Assembly: GCF_026210795.1 (NCBI RefSeq) | Contig: NC_089443.1 | Coordinates: 2,232,001-2,296,000 of the forward strand | Source: Rhizophagus irregularis | Lineage: Eukaryota; Glomeromycota; Glomeromycetes; Glomerales; Glomeraceae | Direction of reading: 5' to 3' | DNA length: 64,000 nucleotides | Made by a program: the position numbers and the translations under genes | Shown: in pieces, positions 46,303 through 59,330 of the stretch | How the letters are laid out: each line of letters begins with the position of its first letter | How positions within the stretch are numbered: the first letter of the stretch is position 1 | The notes under the pieces: model-generated | Seen by the model: the letters and a program-made list of their open reading frames with translations, nothing else | Databases searched by the model: none | Told to the model about the DNA's origin: nothing

Positions 46303-47173
46303 AGGTCTAACCATAATTTAGTGTACCCCCAGACCACCTAGCCTTGTTTTCTGATATGATAACACTATACCTGTTTTTCTATCCCCAGACCACCTAACCT
46401 TGATTCCCGATATGTTATTACTTGATAGCTAAAAAAGAACCCCCAAGCGTTGTAGATAAAATTAACATCATTTATTCCTAGGCATTATTACCACGCATGA
46501 ATCCATTCCAGGGTATCATAATTTTATGCTATATCAGATTGCCTTTATAAGTGCCAAAGGTATGAAGGACACGAAGTGTCTGTAATACCGATGGCACGAT
46601 TCAGCAATCCATTATGACATACTATTTTTATGATACTCTAAAATGGATTCATTCGATGATTTAAGCCATTCATGCTCTAACCAAAAATTTTTAACAGGAA
46701 GGCAACTAGACATATTGTAAAGCTTTTCCTGCTATATGAAAAAATCTGGGACAGCGAAGTCTAACCAAAAATCTAACCCAGGTCTAACCAAAAATGTATA
46801 GCAGGAAGGCAACTAGATATGTTTTAAAGCTTTTCTTCCTATACGAAAAAATCTGGGACAGCGAAGTCTAACCAAAAATCCGACTCAGGTCTAACCAAAA
46901 AATGTATAGCAGGAAGGTAACTAGATATATTGTAAAGCTTTCCTTGCAATACGAAAAAATCTGGGACAACAGGTCTAACCAAAAGTCTAACCAAAAATCT
47001 GACCAAGGTCTAACCAAAAAATATACAGCAGGAAGACAACTAGACATATTGTAAAGCTTTCCCTGCAATACGAAAAAATCTGGAACAATGAAGTCTAACC
47101 AAAATTTAACCCTAATCATAAATTGCTCTGATTCTTTGTCGAAGCCTATTTTCATACCGATTTTAATAGTAAT
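46303..47173 (+). repeat. Polinton left terminal inverted repeat
   Basis: From 46359 inwards it is the reverse complement of the window's last 820 bases with only scattered differences. It contains a 46327-46410 duplicated phrase CCCCAGACCACCTARCCTTG. It also has four tandem copies of about 120 bp (46680-47110) built on GAAAAAATCTGGGACAGCGA, AGTCTAACCAAAAATC and AACTAGAYATATTGTAAAGC. Apparent ORFs inside it are repeat artefacts. The extent left of 46359 is inferred from continuity with AGGTCTAACC. Confidence 0.85.
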
Positions 47174-47242
47174 AAGATGGGAAACATTTTAGAATTTATT
47201 AATTGAAGAAAAAAATTTTTAGGTTATTAGTACACAACCAGT

Positions 47243-50200
47243 ATGGCAACAAGCAATTGAACTTGTGATAGATGTGGAAAGGCTTTTGCAACTCCACAAA
47301 AGCTTCGTGGGCATCAAAATAGAAAGTTTCTATGCAAGCCTGCAGCTAAACCTCAGGATCCCACACCTGAGATTGTACAATTGCAACCACAACCGGAGCA
47401 ATTCCAGGATCCCACACCTGAAATTGTACAATTGCAATCACAACCGGAGCAACTCCAGGATCCCACACCTGAAGTTATCCCAGCTCATGCAGAGAAAACT
47501 CCTAACTTAACAATTGATGAACTAGCAAAATGGTTAGCAGAACCTGGTGATTACAATCAATATACTCCACGAAAAAGAAGAGCTCCCCAAACAGATAATG
47601 AATGGTTTGCTTATATGCAAGGAGATTATAGAAGAAGATGGTGTGATATTCAATTTGTAAAAAGAGTTCATGATCCTGCACGTTCACATAAATCTCTAAA
47701 ACATAAGACAGTATGGCAAGTTGATCTTAAACCAAATGTTAGAGATATACCATATTTCCCAAGTATAATAGCTGATACCCGTCAGAAAATAACAGAAATT
47801 CTTGAGAGTGAACTTGAAGAAAAAGGGCAAATCAAATCAGCTATCACTATATTGGCTACATATACAGATAATAGTGGAACAAATAAACAAGTTTATCATA
47901 GAGGAGTCATGCGTGTATTTCTTTTAAAGAATGATATAGATGATCATTTAACAAAATCAGCAGTGGATATCACGGATAAAATTGTCAAATTTATGAAAGG
48001 AGGGTCTGGTTGGAAAATTGTTAGTATAGATATATTAACTATTGAGACGTATACTTACTGCCGAGCAGAAGGAGGCTCATACATTCTTACACCTAAGGCA
48101 CTTGCAAATAAGAAGTGCACTATCAATCCGGATAACAAAGATCTCTTAGATCCGGACACAGGCTTGCTCTCTGAAAAATGTTTGCAAGGGGCTTTAGGTG
48201 CTTACTTTGCATATAAAGATGGGCATACACAAAAACTTGAGCGAATCTTTCAGGCAGAAAAATTTAAGCTATACTTGGAACAAGTCAATCTCAATGCAAT
48301 TCCCATGCCCACTCCTGTTTGTCCACGCATATTTAGCAAGATTGAGGACCTCAATCCTGAGATCTCCATTAATGTATGGGAATGGGAGGAGAAAACTGGT
48401 ATTCCAAAACCTGTTATTGCAAGTAAAAATTACAACCGTCAACATATCATTCACCTCATGGCCCTTACAGATATTACAAAATCAGATGAAGGAAAGTATG
48501 GTCAGAAGAATCACTTCCTTTGAATTAAGAATCCTGATGCTTTAATATACAAAGATACATTCCACAAGGAAAAGAAGCATCTTTGCAATCGGTGCTTCCA
48601 AAGCTTTCCATCGTCTAAATCTTTAACTAATCATCAGGAATGGTGTTTTGGATTAGGTGAGGCACCACAAAGAGTTGAGTTACCAGTTAAAGGTAAGAAT
48701 GATTTTGAGGAGTTTAAGAATTTTAACCGAACAATGTATGCTCCATGTGTAATTATTGCAGACTTTGAGGCTGATAACAGAAAGTGTAATGAAAACTATG
48801 GTGAAAATATGCATAAGATTATGGAGCAAAAGGCTAATAGCTTCTGCTATATGGTCCACTGGATTGAAACTGATGAGACATGGGGGCCATTCTTATACCG
48901 AGGACCAAATGCAACAGAAGAGTTTGTCAGCAGACTTGATAAAGAATTAAGAAGGATTAATGATGTTTTAGAAGTAAAAGTAGAACGTATTATAACAGAG
49001 GAAGCTAAAAAGGAATTCACTGAAGCAGTTAGTTGTTGGATATGTAATGGGAATTTCAATCAGGGCGTGTAAGACAAAAAAGTTTGGGATCACTGCCACA
49101 TCACAGGTAAGTTTCGTGGGGCTGCTCATAATGCATGCAATCTTAAGCTTCAAATTGAAGCATGGAAGACTCCAATTCCTGTAGTATTTCATAACTTCTG
49201 TGGCTATGACTCCCATTTAGTTTGTGAATCTGTTAAACGATCAATTGGAGCACATCAAATCAAAGTTATTGCAGAGACATTCGAACGTTACAAATCCATG
49301 AAGGTAGGGCAATTCAAGTACATTGATAGCATGCAGTTCATGGCCTCCAGTCTTGCAAACCTTGCAAAGAATTTAGGGACAGATAAACCCCTCACAAAGC
49401 GACACTTCAAAAACTTCTCGTCTGAACATATTGACTTAATCACACGTAAGGGGGTTTATCCTTATGAATATATTGATTCACATGATCGTTTCAAGGAGAC
49501 AGAACTCCCATCTATTCATGACTTTCATAGTACTCTTGGAGGAAAGATCACTCAGGATAATTACAAACATGCACAAAAAGTTTGGAAGGAATTTGGCTGC
49601 AAGAACTTGGGCGAGTATCATGACCTTTACCTTAAGACTGATGTTCTTCTCCTAGCAGATGTCTGGACAAAGTTTCGACAGACAGCGATGCATCATTATG
49701 GACTTGACCCAAGTCATTATGTCTCTGCTCCAGCACTTTCATGGGATGGCATGCTTAAGATGACTGGAGTCAAAATAGAGCTATTCACTGACATGACCAT
49801 GCATGATTTTACTGAAAAGGCTAAACGTGAAGGAATAGCTATGGCTGGACACCGTTTTCTAAAAGCCAATAACCCTAAGATGGGTGACTCTTTTAATCCC
49901 TCTAAACCTACTACCTGGATTTCCTATATAGATGCAAACAATCTGTATGGATGGGCTATGAGCCAGTACTTACCTATTGGTAATTACAGATGGGAAGCAT
50001 CTCCAGAATATTTCAAACAGAATCCAGATAAGCAGAAGCAGATACTTAATGTAATTCTTAATACAAAACCAGATGCTGCCCATGGTTACTTCCTAAATAT
50101 CAAAGCGCACTACCCCCTTAGGACTCATGATTATCTACAAGATTTACCTCCTGCAGTTGATAGTATAGCTGTAAAAAAGGATAGGTTAAACCCATATATA

Positions 50201-51361
50201 ACCAAACTTGTTGATAACTTAGATGGAGGGCGATTTCCTGAAACAGAGAAGTTAGTTCCACATCTTGGTAAACATGAAGATTATGTCATACATTACCAAG
50301 AGCTCCAGTATTACATTAAGTTAGGCATGGTTGTAGATGAGATTACACAAGTCCTATCATTTGATCAAGATAACTGGTTAGCTCCTTATATTGCAAAAAA
50401 TACAAATTTACGTCAACAATCCAAGAATTCATTTGAGAAAGACTTCTTTAAACTCATGAATAACTCAATCTATGGCAAGACTATGGAGAATGTACGTAAG
50501 TATCAGGATGTCAAGCTTATGAGAATGATCAATGAAAATGATGAGAAGAAATTCCTTAAGAAAGTTCGCAAGCCCTCCTTCAAGTATGCTCGTCAACTTG
50601 GCAACACACTTGTAGGAGCACATATGGGTAAGGCTAGTGTTATTCTCAATAAACCTATCATTATCGGTGCATCTGTCCTTGGTCTCAGTAAACTCTTAAT
50701 GTATCGCTTCTGGTATGGTTTTGTCAAAGAGAAGTATGAAAACAAAGTACGACTTGGATATATGGATACTGACTCCTTTATCTACCATGTCGAGACAGAA
50801 GATATTTACAAGGATATGGCAGAGCGTCCAGATCTCTTTGACCTTAATGATATTAAGACTATTGGGCTTTTCAAGGATGAGACTCCTGGAAATGTAATTA
50901 CTGAATCTTACCACATCCGTGCAAAATCCTACCACTATGTCTTGGCAGACAAGTCTACAAAGTCCAAACATAAAGGAGTAAGCAAGAAGGGTATGAGTGA
51001 TATGGCTAAGGACACATATTTCCCATCTTTAGGTGGAACTTTATTAGATGATACAGTAGAAAAAGATGAAATCTTCGATCCTATGACTCAAGTATATCAG
51101 GACTGTCTGTTTGAAAATAATATCTTCTATGCCAAGAATGTGGGAATGCGTACAAAAAATCATGTAATATTCCTAATCGAGTCAGAGAAGAAGGCATTAT
51201 CCCCAATCGATACAAAACGCTGGATTTGGTCAGATGGTATATCCTCCTTACCATTCGGACACTGGCGTATTCAAGTATATAAGAAACTTCTTGAGCGTGG
51301 CACAAGTCATGAGGCAGCAGAAAAAATAGCTATAGGAACCAGATTACCAGAGAAATATTAG
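47243..51361 (+). pseudogene. Protein-primed family B DNA polymerase (pPolB), three in-frame stops
   Basis: A single frame of 1372 codons interrupted only by stops at 47258 (TGA), 48521 (TGA) and 49070 (TAA). The N-terminus has a C2H2-like finger (CDRCGKAFATPQKLRGHQN), three QDPTPEIVQLQ repeats and a second CNRCFQSFPSSKSLTNHQEW. Exonuclease motifs: IIADFEAD (Exo I), VVFHNFCGYDSHLV (Exo II), YLKTDVLLLADV (Exo III). A CWICNG...DHCHITGKFRGAAHNACN zinc/HNH-like insert lies between. Polymerase motifs: YIDANNLYGWAMSQ (A), KLMNNSIYGKTMEN (B), GYMDTDSF (C). It would replicate the element using a terminal protein primer. The catalytic part (49298-51361) is fully open. The stops may be mutations of CGA/CAA codons. 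Confidence 0.9.
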
Positions 51362-51435
51362 AATGATATAGAATAGTTTAGTGATACTTAGGCATATATT
51401 AATAATAAATTATATTTTTTTTCTCAGTAGTTAAA

Positions 51436-51705
51436 ATGGAAGACGATCCAATCTATGATATACATAGTAAAGAATATATCGATGACCTAGTGCATGTTAC
51501 AATTCAGAGAGGTCTCTTTAAAGATGTAGAGGATGCAATAAAAAGTATAAAGGCATTAGCTAAAATGGTCATAAGTTCTAAGACTAGTATTGATGCATTT
51601 ATGAAATGCCCTGTACCAAACATTCCAAATGCCTTTTATGATTTAGTAGAGGCATTTTATTATTCAATACTAAGAGAAAGACAATCATTAGCACATGACA
51701 TCTAA
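51436..51705 (+). CDS. Small Polinton protein, 89 residues, unknown
   Basis: Start codon 75 bp after the polymerase stop, same strand. Begins MEDDPIYDIHSKEYIDDLVH and ends LRERQSLAHDI. Predicted largely helical with acidic head; no Cys/His motif, signal peptide or membrane segment. Position suggests co-transcription with the polymerase. Not recognised. Confidence 0.55.
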   Translation: MEDDPIYDIHSKEYIDDLVHVTIQRGLFKDVEDAIKSIKALAKMVISSKTSIDAFMKCPVPNIPNAFYDLVEAFYYSILRERQSLAHDI

Positions 51706-51797
51706 CAGATTTCTGGGAGGTGTCATATGATAAGATATTCTATGGAATTCTTTAAAATTCTTTGGAATTCCAAATTTTTTTTTCGTAATAAGAACTA

Positions 51798-52235
51798 ATG
51801 TCTTTCAACCAGGTATACACTGAGCTACTAGTTATATTACCAGCTTCTGTAATACATGAGGCATGGATTCGTCTCACAACAAGGAAGCGCAGTCCACTAT
51901 CTGTGTTTGATGCCAGTGGAGTAAATTCCATGGTAGAGTTATTTTTGAAACATGAAGTAGAAAGATACCAGAAAAAATTAGCACGTCAGAGACTAACTGT
52001 TAAACAGACATATATGCCAAGAAACAGAATGACACAAGACATGATTAGTGAAGAGGTTTCCATACTTCAGAAGCACTTGCTTGAATATAATAAGGTTACT
52101 TTTGGCCGATTCATGCAGAACCTTACTAAAGAACATGAGAAATTGATCAAGACAAATCATCAGATACGACATGAAATTGATACCATGAAGAAGCAAGTAC
52201 GAGAAATAGAAAAAAAACTTGCTTTCATGTCGTAG
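51798..52235 (+). CDS. Polinton coiled-coil protein, 145 residues
   Basis: Starts MSFNQVYTELLVILPASVIH and ends REIEKKLAFMS. The second half (about residues 55-145) is strongly heptad-like and charged (LIKTNHQIRHEIDTMKKQVR). The segment RLTTRKRSPLS is basic. It follows the small ORF on the same strand. No catalytic motif. A structural or DNA-associated role is possible but unproven. Confidence 0.55.
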   Translation: MSFNQVYTELLVILPASVIHEAWIRLTTRKRSPLSVFDASGVNSMVELFLKHEVERYQKKLARQRLTVKQTYMPRNRMTQDMISEEVSILQKHLLEYNKVTFGRFMQNLTKEHEKLIKTNHQIRHEIDTMKKQVREIEKKLAFMS

Positions 52236-52284
52236 TTCCCATTATTCATCAAGAAATAGACGAATGGGTACTGTTGCTTCACTC

Positions 52285-52420
52285 AAATTTTGTGTGGACT
52301 GCGCATGGGATTTTTTTACTATGCATAGACTTTGCATGGACTTTGCATGGGAAATTTTAACTGCACATGGGCTTTGCATGGGCTTTGCATGGGACTTTTT
52401 TACTGCACATGGATTTTTTC
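52285..52420. repeat. Short tandem repeat GGACTTTGCATGG
   Basis: Between the plus-strand coiled-coil ORF and the convergent retropepsin gene, GGRCTTTGCATGG occurs at least four times, with TTTTTTACTGCACATGG variants between. It may serve as a convergent 3' region. No terminator structure is clear. Confidence 0.55.
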
Positions 52421-52489
52421 GTAAAAAATGTTGTCTAAGATTAGAAGGATATGGGAATTCCTTCCCACAATGCTGACAGGTACGATCAG

Positions 52490-54569
52490 CTAGTTTTTTT
52501 TTATAGGCTGGCTATCTACTGCAAAAACATTATGTTGTGCCTTATGTACAGAGAGAGGAATTGAGACAACCTGTCCATTTACATTTGCTTTGAACTCACC
52601 CTTTACTACAGGTTCCCAACCTGCACGATACTGCCACTGTGTACCAAGTATTAGCAATGATTTGTCCTTACCATTTCGATCCTTCTCGGTAGGTATAACA
52701 GAAAATTCGTCTGATATAGTGACTGTATTTGTACCTTCACCGATAGTTATGGGAATTTCATTGATAGTGCCAAGAGTTTTGGTTGATCCAGCTACACCAT
52801 TAAGTGCATGTATATTTTTTCGATCTATTTTGAGACCTAGATGCTTAGCTACATTCTCAGAGATTACTGAAGAGTCAGACCCTGTATCGATCATAGTATA
52901 GGGTATGCATACATTTTTGATTTTACAGGAAATGGTCGCTACATCATTGGGATCATCTAACTGGAGAAAGTTGATTTCTAAGGGTCTTGGCCAGTATAGG
53001 TTTTTCTGCTGATAGGCACGTATTACATGGTTCAGTGTTTTGTCTTCTTTCTGTTCTACTTCAGATGGTACATCTGCAGGAGGAGTTGGTAATAGTGGAG
53101 TTGCTGTATTTACAGCATGAGCTAGAGGAGATAAAATGTCTTGCATATTTGCTGAAAGAACATCTCAGAGTTTCTTCCTTTTACTAACTGGATAGTCACT
53201 AACAAAATGATTTAAAAGCGGGTCTTTCAGATTCTCATATGCTTGATTGGTATAAGCATTAATCTGTAGGAGGATTTCTTTAGGACATTGTGCTGCTAGT
53301 GAAGCAATTATAGACTTCAGTGCTGCATGAAAGACTTCATCAGTTTTCTTGAGAATAGGTTCTCTTTTAGATTTGGAAGTACGGGATTTTTTCCCTTTGG
53401 TTTTTACTGAAACTCCACGTTGACGAGTTTTTTTTTTACACTAAAGCAATTCTGAGGTTCATCCTCCTCCTCTTCTTCTTCAGTTAACTCTTCCTCAGTT
53501 TCTTCATCAGTTTCCTCATCACTTTCAGATTCTTCATAGTCAACTATGTGAGTATTGTTAACTTTCTTAGCACGTCTACTCCGTGGACACTTGTTCTTGG
53601 AATGACCTGTTCTACCACAGTTTGAGCAATGACGTTTAGGAGAAGATTTAGTTGTCTTTGTCACCTTTTTAACCTGACCAGTTCCGAAGTGATCTCTTCT
53701 TAGATGTTGTGTTTGTCCACCTAACTTTCTGGTAAGATCACTCTCAATGAAAGTATGTATTGCTACAGGATTTGTTATGTCACCAGTATAGCCAAGACGT
53801 ACTGCTATATCTGCAAGCTTTTCTAATGCAGTTCTATTCTGTGGTTGTTCTACTATAGTGGTTGGATTTTTTCGCCCTCCACTTTCATACCATTTATTAC
53901 GCAACTCATTAAAGAAAGCATCAAGATCAGCAGGAGCAGCAATTCTAATTCTCATTTCTAAAGCATCAGGCAAATGATTATATAGATAAGGTAAAATTTC
54001 AGCATATACTTGTCCGTGCTAATGATCGAATCCTTTTTGCATATGTATCTGGTGTATCTATAGGAGAAAATGATTCATTCATGAGTGCTATTATAGCACC
54101 TTGATTTGTTCCAACCATCACATCTCTATATTTTCCTTGCAGCCAGTTTAGAAACTCTGGTTCTGTATTAATAGCAGCATTGCCATTATATGGATTATTT
54201 ACTGGAACAGGAATAAATCTACCAGACATTTTATTTTTCATGACATTGCACCTCATAGCAGCATTAAAACCAGCAAAAGCTAGTGGACGAGCCATCTCAT
54301 TGACAGCTCTAAGCTTTTGATAATAAGAGTCTGGCGGCTCTTGTCCATCATAAAATGGTAACTGTGCAAGACCTGGTTATATAGTATGCATGACATCTTG
54401 TATTGTAGCCATGTTTGGAGGATTGTTTTGTAACGCTAATATTTGTTGTTGTAAATTTAAAATATTTTGGGCCTGTGCTTGTACCTGGGTCTGTGAAATC
54501 CTATATTGTCTTTGCCAGTTTTGTGCCTGACGTATACAACCTGCATGCCTTCTTCTCCAACGTTCTGTA
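52490..54569 (-). pseudogene. Gag-like polyprotein 3' part: capsid-like, CCHC knuckle, retropepsin
   Basis: It continues the minus-strand gene below the hAT insertion. First a coiled-coil end (AQAQNILNLQQQILALQNNP), then a region with Ty3/retroviral Gag-like order: LPFYDGQEPPDSYYQKLRAV, EFLNWLQGKYRDVMVGTNQG, SFSPIDTPDTYAKRIRSL, LPDALEMRIRIAAPADLDAF. Next, a CCHC knuckle (CSNCGRTGHSKNKCP, about 53585-53630) and a Glu-rich stretch. After a frameshift at an A-run near 53437, a retropepsin domain has the active site YTMIDTGSDSSVIS (about 52870-52910) and ends at 52490. Stops occur at about 54375 and 53166 and a 2-bp frameshift near 54003. No reverse transcriptase follows. Confidence 0.7.
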
Positions 54570-54889
54570 TAGAACTCCGCACGGGTACGGGTCAATTCAG
54601 GTGACCCGTCAGGTCGACCCGAAATATCCAGGTCAGGTTATCAAATTCACAACTCAGTATCGGGTCAGGTTACAAGTTTGACCCGACCTGATTACCCGTT
54701 AACCCGAAACTAAAGCTATAATTCAGCCGTAATGCTGTAGTGTCTTAATGCCATAATATCAATGCAGTAATGCTGTAATTCATGTAGATTTAATTGTTTA
54801 ATAGTTTTAAATAAATGTTTATGATGTTTATTTTTTTTTATTTATAAAGTCATTTTTGCTAAGATTCGAGTTGTTAGTGTCCCTATTCC

Positions 54890-55510
54890 CTAAAATAGAA
54901 AAGAAAAAAACGTTTTTAAAAAAAAAAAATTTTTTTTAAAAAATAAAAAAAACATACTTTTACGAAAGTCCAGTTTGTCCAAATCCAAAAGCTGGCGTTC
55001 CTGCAATAGAAAAGTGAGAACGTTTTTTAGGACATTTAAAGAAAAAAAAAATAAAAAAAACCTATTTTTAAAGTCTGATTCATTCAAAACCAAGAAGTCA
55101 GCGTTCCTGTAATAGAAAAAAGAAAAAAAGTTTCGTTAGAAATATTTTTAAGACAAAAAAAAAATTAAAAATAAAAAAATATACCTTTACTTTAAGTCAG
55201 GTTCGTCCAAATCCAAAAATCCGGCGTTCCTGCAATAAAAAAAAAGAAAAAAATGTTTCATTAGAAATATTTTTAAAACAATAAAAATAAAAAAAAAACT
55301 AAAAAAAATACCTTTACAAAATCCAGTTCGTCCAAATCCAAAAAAGCTGGCGTTCCTGCAATAGAAAAATTGAGTGAACGTTTCGTTAGAAACGTTTTTT
55401 AGACATTTAAAGAAAAAAATAAAAAAAAAACCTATTTGAAAGGCCATTCGTTCAAAACCAAAAATCTGGTGTTCCTGCAATTGAAAAAAGAAAAAACGTT
55501 TCTTTAGAAA
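54890..55510 (-). repeat. Exon/intron-like array, left side of hAT element
   Basis: About five minus-strand units of roughly 120-130 bp. Exon-like blocks of about 40 nt begin GAACGCCGGATTTTTGGATT and end near AAAG|GTA. Intron-like T/A-rich segments contain AACGTTTCTAACGAAACGTT-type inverted repeats and end CTATTGCAG. The array lies downstream of the transposase gene on the same strand. Confidence 0.65.
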
Positions 55511-55747
55511 TGATTTTAAGACTAAATCTGATCAAAAAATCAAATCTTTAGTGTTATACGGCTTAATTAAGATATTACACAACATATAAGGTATTAAAAT
55601 ACCAAATTAAATTCATTGTAATAAAAAATTTTATTATTGGAATTTAAAACTAAAATATATTTATTATTGTTATTGTTGTTATTATTAATACTATTATTAC
55701 TATTATTATTACTATTATTATTACTACTATATTATATATTATTAGTT

Positions 55748-58700
55748 TTACGAATTACGAACCCAATTTTTTAAGCACATACATGCTTGGATACTTTCAG
55801 AGTTTAAGCATGATCGTCTTTTTGTAATAAGATCACTTCCGCCAGAAAAAATGCGTTCTACAAGTACACTTGTACCTATATATAAGAGAAAAATATATAA
55901 GAAATTAGATATATTATAATAATCGTATTAGATTAATTAATTAATTATTATTTACCTGGGATAGAAAGAAAGTCACGAGCCATACTTGAAAGACGTGGAT
56001 AGATTTTTTCATTAGCCTATATTTATATAATATTAAAAAGTGAATAATATATATTTAAAAGTTAAAAATAAATGCAAAAGTAATTTAATATTACCTTCCA
56101 CCATTTCAAAGGTTCCGTTTTTATATGTTCAACGGGTTTATTAAGATAATCTTCTACTTCATAATTATCAGAATTAATTTCGTCACCAGTTCCAAATATT
56201 TCATTAAAAAAATTATCTGTATCATTAATAAAATTTTCACCATCATTATCATTACTAATCATATTATTTGTTTCAAAATAATCATTATTATATGTATTTA
56301 TAAAAATATTTTTGGCTTGATCAATAAATTCAGTTTCCCATTTTTCCTTTCTATAAAAATTAAGCTTTAACCTCGGGTCCAAAACTGAATAATAAATTAG
56401 AAAAAAATTATTTATTATAAATTGAAATATTAAAGATAAAAAAAAAATAAAGAAATTACTTGTTGCAATGGTATATGCATATGAATCATCTGTTTTTGAA
56501 TAATAAATTTTTAATTTTTCATAACCCTTTTGTATAGCATCACGTATATTTGAAATTCCACAATACTTTAAATCTTCTTTATCAAGTAAACTCTCAATAT
56601 GATCGAGAAGTTTATTATATATAGGTACGGAAGATGACAATGTCACATATTTTGACATAGACATATATTCCGTGGCTCTGTAAAACTTCTAAAATTTCAA
56701 TCATATTTTTATTAACATAAAATTTTAATTTTTAAACAAAAAAAACAGAGAACACTGGTCAAAAATCAATATATCGGGTAGCAGATATGTATCAGATATG
56801 TACCCGATATGTGTAGTATTAATGCAGAAAATCGGGTACCCGATATGTGTAAGATATATGTAAATATATATATCATATACATATCGGGTACCGATATGTA
56901 TATGATATGTAAATGATATGTAGACGATATATATATTTACACATATCTTACATATCGGGTACCCAATTTTCTGCATTAATACCACACATATTGGGTACAT
57001 ATCTGATACATATCTGCTACCCGATATATTGGTTTTTGACCAGTGGAACTTACTTCAAGTACACGATGCAGTTCTTTAATAATGTCCCACTCCTCAGTAG
57101 AAATAAAAAATTTATTTAAATCAGGTTCAAGTAATGTAAGATCGTTAATGGGCTAATAAAAATATTTATAAATAAATTAAATATTTTCTTATTTATAATT
57201 TACAATATAATAAATTTACTTACTTCTCGAAGTTTTAATATACGATCTAACATAAGATACGTTGAATTCCATCTTGTCTTGACGTCTAATATAACATTTA
57301 ATGATTGAATTGAAAAGAATTCACAACGACGAGCAAATTTTTCCTTTTGTTGTGGTGAAGAACGAATTTTTACTATTAGTCGTCTTAGTTTTGGAATTAT
57401 TTCTACATTAACATTATCTTCTTGTTCTTCTTGAGAAACTAATTCTAATAATTCATCTTCCTCTTGAGCATCTCCAGCTTTTATGTTTTTCAAAATCTCC
57501 TGTACTGTCAGATTTATTATGTGAGCCAAACAACGTATATTATTTTTTTTGTGATCGAATTTAACTTCTTTTTGGCGACAGACATATTCAAGTTTTCTTA
57601 GAAATGTATTGTTGTTAGCGGCATTATCTGCCGTAATAGTCATTATCTATATTAAATAATGTAAGTGTTATATCAAAATTTTTTATCCAAAAAAAATAAA
57701 TAAAAAAAATAAGAAATTTATTACTTTTGTTAAAATATTAAAATCTTCATCAATACTTTTCAAAAATTCTTTTGCCAGGTTCTCACCAGAGTGAGAACCT
57801 GATAAATGTATAAAATCAACTAGGGTTTCTTTGAGACACCAATCAACGTCAACAAAATGGCATGTTATGCCTAAAAAAGCAATGTTATTCGTAGAAGTCC
57901 AACAATCCAAGGTGAAACTTAATTTTCCTAGAACGTTCTTAATTTAAAAAAAATAATATAATATAATATTTATAAATTTATATTTTTAAATTTAAAAATA
58001 AATATAATTTTAAAAGTAACTACTAACTTGCAACATATGTTTTACATCTATTCGATATTTGTTGTATAATTTTAAAACATCTCTCCGAACTGTGTCAGCT
58101 GAAGGAAGTTCAGCTTTTTCGTTGCATACTTTAACAAGTTCTTTAAATTCTTGACATTCTGTAACGGTAAATGGTTGATCATCAATTGTTATCCAAATTG
58201 CTAGTTTTTCTCGAAAGATTTCATCGCTATATGGCTGTTAAAATGAGAGATAAAATAAATTAGTTTTTTTAACGAAAAATGTAGTGGTAATATTTGTATA
58301 TTTACAATTCTTTCATCAGTGTCTTGGGTTAGAAACTTTTTCATAAAATCCGCCTGCTTTTTAGTTGATAGATTAATTTTGTCCATATGACTCTTGAGAT
58401 GCCTACTTAAGTTTCCCGTTGAACCGCAGGTTTTACCGTCCATTTTGTATTTAACGTTGCTATTAAATTAAGTAAATCATTTAATTTTTGTACATTTAAT
58501 ATAAAATATAAATATTAAATTCATTTCTTAGTTTACCTGCAATATTTACACCTCGCCCATTTTGTACCATTATCATCTGTGATTTTTTCAAAGTGTGACC
58601 ATACAAAGCTCCTATCTTTATTATCCTTATTATTTGTTTGGTCATTTTCATTTTCAGAAACGTCTGTTTCTTCCTCTCCTTCCGTTTCTTCCTCTTCTTC

Positions 58701-58912
58701 CATTTCATCCTCTCCTTCTATTTCTTTCTCACTTTCCGTTTCTTTCTCTTCGTCACTTTCTTCTCTCTCTATTCTTCCTCTATTCTTCCTTCTTCTTCCC
58801 CCTCTACACTTTCTTCTGATTCTTCCTCTTCCATTTCTTCTTCATAACGAGTACGTTTTGAAGTAAAAGTATTTTTATTTTTATTGTAATTGTGCCGTTT
58901 TCGTTTAACCAT
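55748..58912 (-). CDS. hAT-superfamily transposase with BED zinc finger
   Basis: About ten exons on the minus strand. Exon 1 (58912-58532) has a basic start MVKRKRHNYNKNKN, a long Glu-rich tract (with an apparent frameshift near 58780) and the BED-finger start SFVWSHFEKITDDNGTKWAR. Exon 2 has CGSTGNLSRHLKSHMDK, completing the finger. The later exons contain LDCWTSTNNIAFLGITCHFV, MTITADNAANNNTFLRKLEY, IRCLAHIINLTVQEIL, DVKTRWNSTYLMLDRIL, VLDPRLKLNFY and the C-terminal dimerisation region (STLVERIFSGGSDLITKRRS). Approximate exons: 58464-58305, 58235-58029, 57938-57724, 57645-57226, 57152-57053, 56693-56462, 56385-56095, 56015-55959, 55873-55748. It mobilises this element by cut-and-paste. A CACTA-type MITE lies in the sixth intron. 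It is largely intact apart from exon 1. Confidence 0.8.
56753..57045. mobile_element. CACTA-type MITE in hAT transposase intron
   Basis: The 293-bp near-perfect foldback begins CACTGGTCAAAAATCAATAT and ends with its complement (TTGGTTTTTGACCAGTG). It is flanked by GAA on both sides (56750-56752, 57046-57048). Termini match the 8-kb CACTA element at 12390-20482, so that family could have mobilised it. It starts only a few bases inside the donor GAA|GTAAGTTC of the intron. The core has repeated TACCCGATATGTG. Confidence 0.88.
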
Positions 58913-58919
58913 TTAATTG

Positions 58920-59330
58920 TTTGAACTTTTTTTTTTGGTTGAGGGAGAAATAGATATTACACGAACATAGCTGATCATTTATCAAAAAGTCATTAAGCCA
59001 CAAATCATGAATAAATTAGGAATATCGGTATGGTATAGCTATTATTAGTTAACGCGTTAAATTGATCTTTAACAGACCGTTTCATTAAACTTAATAAAAA
59101 AAATATTTGTTTTTCGGTCTTTTAACAGACCATTTTGTTAAAAAAATAAATTAAAAATTTTTTTTCCAGTCTTTAATAGACTGTTTCATTAAATTTCGCC
59201 TCAAGAAAAATTGATTCAGAATCGGGAAAAGATCGACTCGAATCGAATGATCAGTTTGATTATCTGATCTTTTTTTTAATTAATTTTTTTTTGATTTTAT
59301 GATTTTTCGGTTTTTTCTTTTTTTTACTTG
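58920..59330. other. hAT transposase upstream region with TTTAACAGACCGTTT repeats
   Basis: Between the transposase start and the plus-strand array. CTTTAACAGACCGTTTCATT-like phrases recur at about 59070, 59119 and 59171. No gene. The transposase promoter is expected here but no definite element is identified. Confidence 0.5.

Noticed and set aside
46868-47155. Minus-strand ORF rich in FWLDLLSQIFSYCKESFT within the Polinton terminus (and its twin at 63270-63491)
   Set aside because: It is a by-product of the 120-bp tandem repeats in the terminal inverted repeat; both orientations are open by chance.
52490-54569. Gag-retropepsin region as an ordinary LTR retrotransposon inserted in the Polinton
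   Set aside because: No LTRs, no primer-binding site, no reverse transcriptase or RNase H, and the gene extends across to the integrase start, so a separate LTR element is not supported. It remains testable with intact copies.
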